Assembly (NCBI GenBank): GCA_023228725.1 | Contig: JALOAQ010000035.1 | Coordinates: 1 to 25,290, forward strand | Direction: 5' to 3' | Length of the DNA: 25,290 nt | From: Bacteroidales bacterium | GTDB lineage: Bacteria; Bacteroidota; Bacteroidia; Bacteroidales; ML635J-15 | Shown here: piece after piece, positions 23,976 through 25,290 of the stretch | Numbering within the stretch: the first letter of the stretch is position 1 | How the letters are laid out: the number at the start of each line of letters is the position of its first letter | Notes under the pieces: generated by a model | What the model was told of the DNA's origin: nothing | Databases searched by the model: none | Seen by the model: the letters and a program-made list of their open reading frames with translations, nothing else | Made by a program: the position numbers and the translations under genes

Positions 23976-25154
23976 ATGGCAAGAAAATTCAAAGAAAATT
24001 TATCCGTACTTAGCGTAGTTGACTGGAATAGAAGATTATTTGATTCTTTAATTCCTCTTCCTGATGGAACAAGCTACAATGCTTATTTTATTGAAGCAAG
24101 CGAAAAAAACGTTTTAATTGATACTGCAGAACCTGAATTGGCTCAAGTTTTTTTTGAAAAACTTAAAGGTATTGAAAAAATTGATTATATAGTATCGCTA
24201 CATGCCGAGCAAGATCATTCTGGCTTGATTCCAGAAGTTTTGGCTAAATATCCAAACGCAAAACTTATATGTTCACCTAAAGCAAAAGACATTTTAAGCG
24301 AACATTTGCCAATTGCTGAAGAGAAATTTATCACAGTAGAAGACGGTGAGGAAATTTCATTAGGAAATAAAACTTTAAAGTTTATCCATTTCCCTTGGGT
24401 ACATTGGCCAGAAACAATGTTGGCTTATCTAAAAGAGGATAAACTTATGTTTACATGCGACTTTTTAGGTTCGCATTTAGCTACAACTGATTTGTTTGTT
24501 ACAGATGAATGTTTGGTTTATGAAGCAGCGAAAAGATATTTTGCAGAAATTATGTTACCTTTTAAAAACATAATAAATAAAAATTTCCCAAAACTTGATG
24601 AATACGAAATTGATATTGTTGCTCCAAGTCACGGACCTATGTATGATAAACCAAAATTTATAATTGACGCTTATAAAGACTGGTTGTCTGATACTCCAAA
24701 AAATGTTGTAATTATACCTTATATTTCTATGCACGGTAGCGTTGAAAAGATGGTCAATCACCTAATTACAGCTTTAGAAAACAGAGGTGTAAAAGCATAT
24801 AAATTTGATTTATCAGTTACAGATATTGGAAAATTAGCAATTACCTTAGTAGATGCAGCAACAATTGTAATAGGAACACCAACAGTTTTGGGCGAAGCTC
24901 ATCCTGTTGTTTCTTATGCAACTCTTTTGGCAAATGCACTAAAACCGAAAGCAAAATACGCTTCTGTTATTGCCTCTTATGCTTGGGGTGGAAAAGCTAT
25001 TGAAAAAATTGCAGGTATGATTCCAAATATTAAAGCTGAAATTATTGAACCAATTTATGTTAAAGGAGTTCCAAAAGAAGCTGATTTAAAAGCTATTGAA
25101 AATTTAGCCGAAGAAATTAGCATAAGACATAAAAAAGATAACTTAAGTTTGTAA
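23976..25154 (+). CDS. fprA: A-type flavodiiron protein (O2/NO reductase)
   Basis: 392 residues, the usual length for a class A flavodiiron protein. The N-terminal metallo-beta-lactamase-like domain (1-240) carries every diiron ligand position: H76-x-E78-x-D80-H81 (HAEQDH), H143 (PWVHWPE), D162 (FTCDFLGSH) and H219 (PSHGP). The C-terminal flavodoxin domain (243-392) has the FMN loop IPYISMHGSVEKMV (247-260) and GTPTVLGEAHP. There is no rubredoxin or flavin reductase extension, so electrons must come from a separate rubredoxin or other partner. The enzyme reduces O2 to water or NO to N2O in the cytoplasm and protects strict anaerobes; sequence alone does not settle which gas. The start is ATG 23976, 39 bases after the palindromic element. 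I see no exact -7 box in that gap. Confidence 0.95.
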   Translation: MARKFKENLSVLSVVDWNRRLFDSLIPLPDGTSYNAYFIEASEKNVLIDTAEPELAQVFFEKLKGIEKIDYIVSLHAEQDHSGLIPEVLAKYPNAKLICSPKAKDILSEHLPIAEEKFITVEDGEEISLGNKTLKFIHFPWVHWPETMLAYLKEDKLMFTCDFLGSHLATTDLFVTDECLVYEAAKRYFAEIMLPFKNIINKNFPKLDEYEIDIVAPSHGPMYDKPKFIIDAYKDWLSDTPKNVVIIPYISMHGSVEKMVNHLITALENRGVKAYKFDLSVTDIGKLAITLVDAATIVIGTPTVLGEAHPVVSYATLLANALKPKAKYASVIASYAWGGKAIEKIAGMIPNIKAEIIEPIYVKGVPKEADLKAIENLAEEISIRHKKDNLSL

Positions 25155-25290
25155 TATTAATTTTCACTATTAACCGACTAAATTAAAAAAATGTTTATAA
25201 TATTTTCTAAGTCGTTGAAAATCAATGATTAAAAATTCGTAAATTTCAATTTTAGAAACCTACCTACCCCTAAAATAGAGTCATTTGTAT
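25155..25290. other. Unassigned 136-base end of window
   Basis: AT-rich sequence after the flavodiiron gene. I see no open frame, no terminator with a clear stem and T run, and no full promoter pattern. A short C-rich stretch (CCTACCTACCCC, 25259-25270) is the only notable composition change. Confidence 0.6.

Overview
The window looks like part of a chromosome of an AT-rich member of the Bacteroidetes (Bacteroidota), probably an anaerobic or fermentative one. The lineage call rests on a full-length SprA (type IX secretion), a secreted protein ending in a type A T9SS sorting domain, the gene order ruvA-sprA-gcvH, TAnnTTTG-type -7 promoter boxes upstream of several genes, and few Shine-Dalgarno sequences. 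The anaerobic call rests on a hydrogenase-like redox-sensing cluster, Rex and an A-type flavodiiron protein.

Region 1 (1-7060, + strand) is a tight signalling cluster. In order it holds the C-terminal end of a sensor histidine kinase (cut by the window edge), a stand-alone receiver protein, a receiver-HisKA protein whose ATPase half is degenerate, the NADH-sensing repressor Rex, UDP-glucose 6-dehydrogenase, a small thioredoxin-like [2Fe-2S] ferredoxin, an HsfB-like protein (two [4Fe-4S] clusters, H-cluster-like domain, extra Fe-S motif, PAS) and a SpoIIE/PP2C phosphatase with an extra C-terminal domain. Related gene sets accompany trimeric [FeFe]-hydrogenase genes in Clostridia and Thermotogae, but no catalytic hydrogenase subunit lies in this window. 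This is the best candidate for a poorly described system: a redox or H2 sensor coupled to both two-component phosphotransfer and serine/threonine dephosphorylation.

Region 2 (7061-16417, + strand) starts with a well-formed Bacteroidetes promoter and holds ruvA, the 7.4-kb sprA and gcvH, closed by a clear intrinsic terminator. An IspD/TarI-type cytidylyltransferase follows; its true start is inside the longest reading frame, because the frame's first 48 bases are the terminator.

Region 3 (16431-20816) has a minus-strand heptose-7-phosphate kinase (HldA type), a divergent plus-strand T9SS cargo protein, and a minus-strand pair made of a zinc-ribbon membrane protein and a DEDDh exonuclease-GIY-YIG nuclease that carries UvrC-like Fe-S cysteines.

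Region 4 (20952-25154, + strand) has an exported two-module M16 peptidase, a 170-bp imperfect palindrome that looks like a mobile or dispersed repeat, and a flavodiiron protein. The last 136 bases hold nothing I can identify. There are no tRNA, rRNA, CRISPR or intact insertion sequences, and no gene-free stretch exceeds 300 bases.
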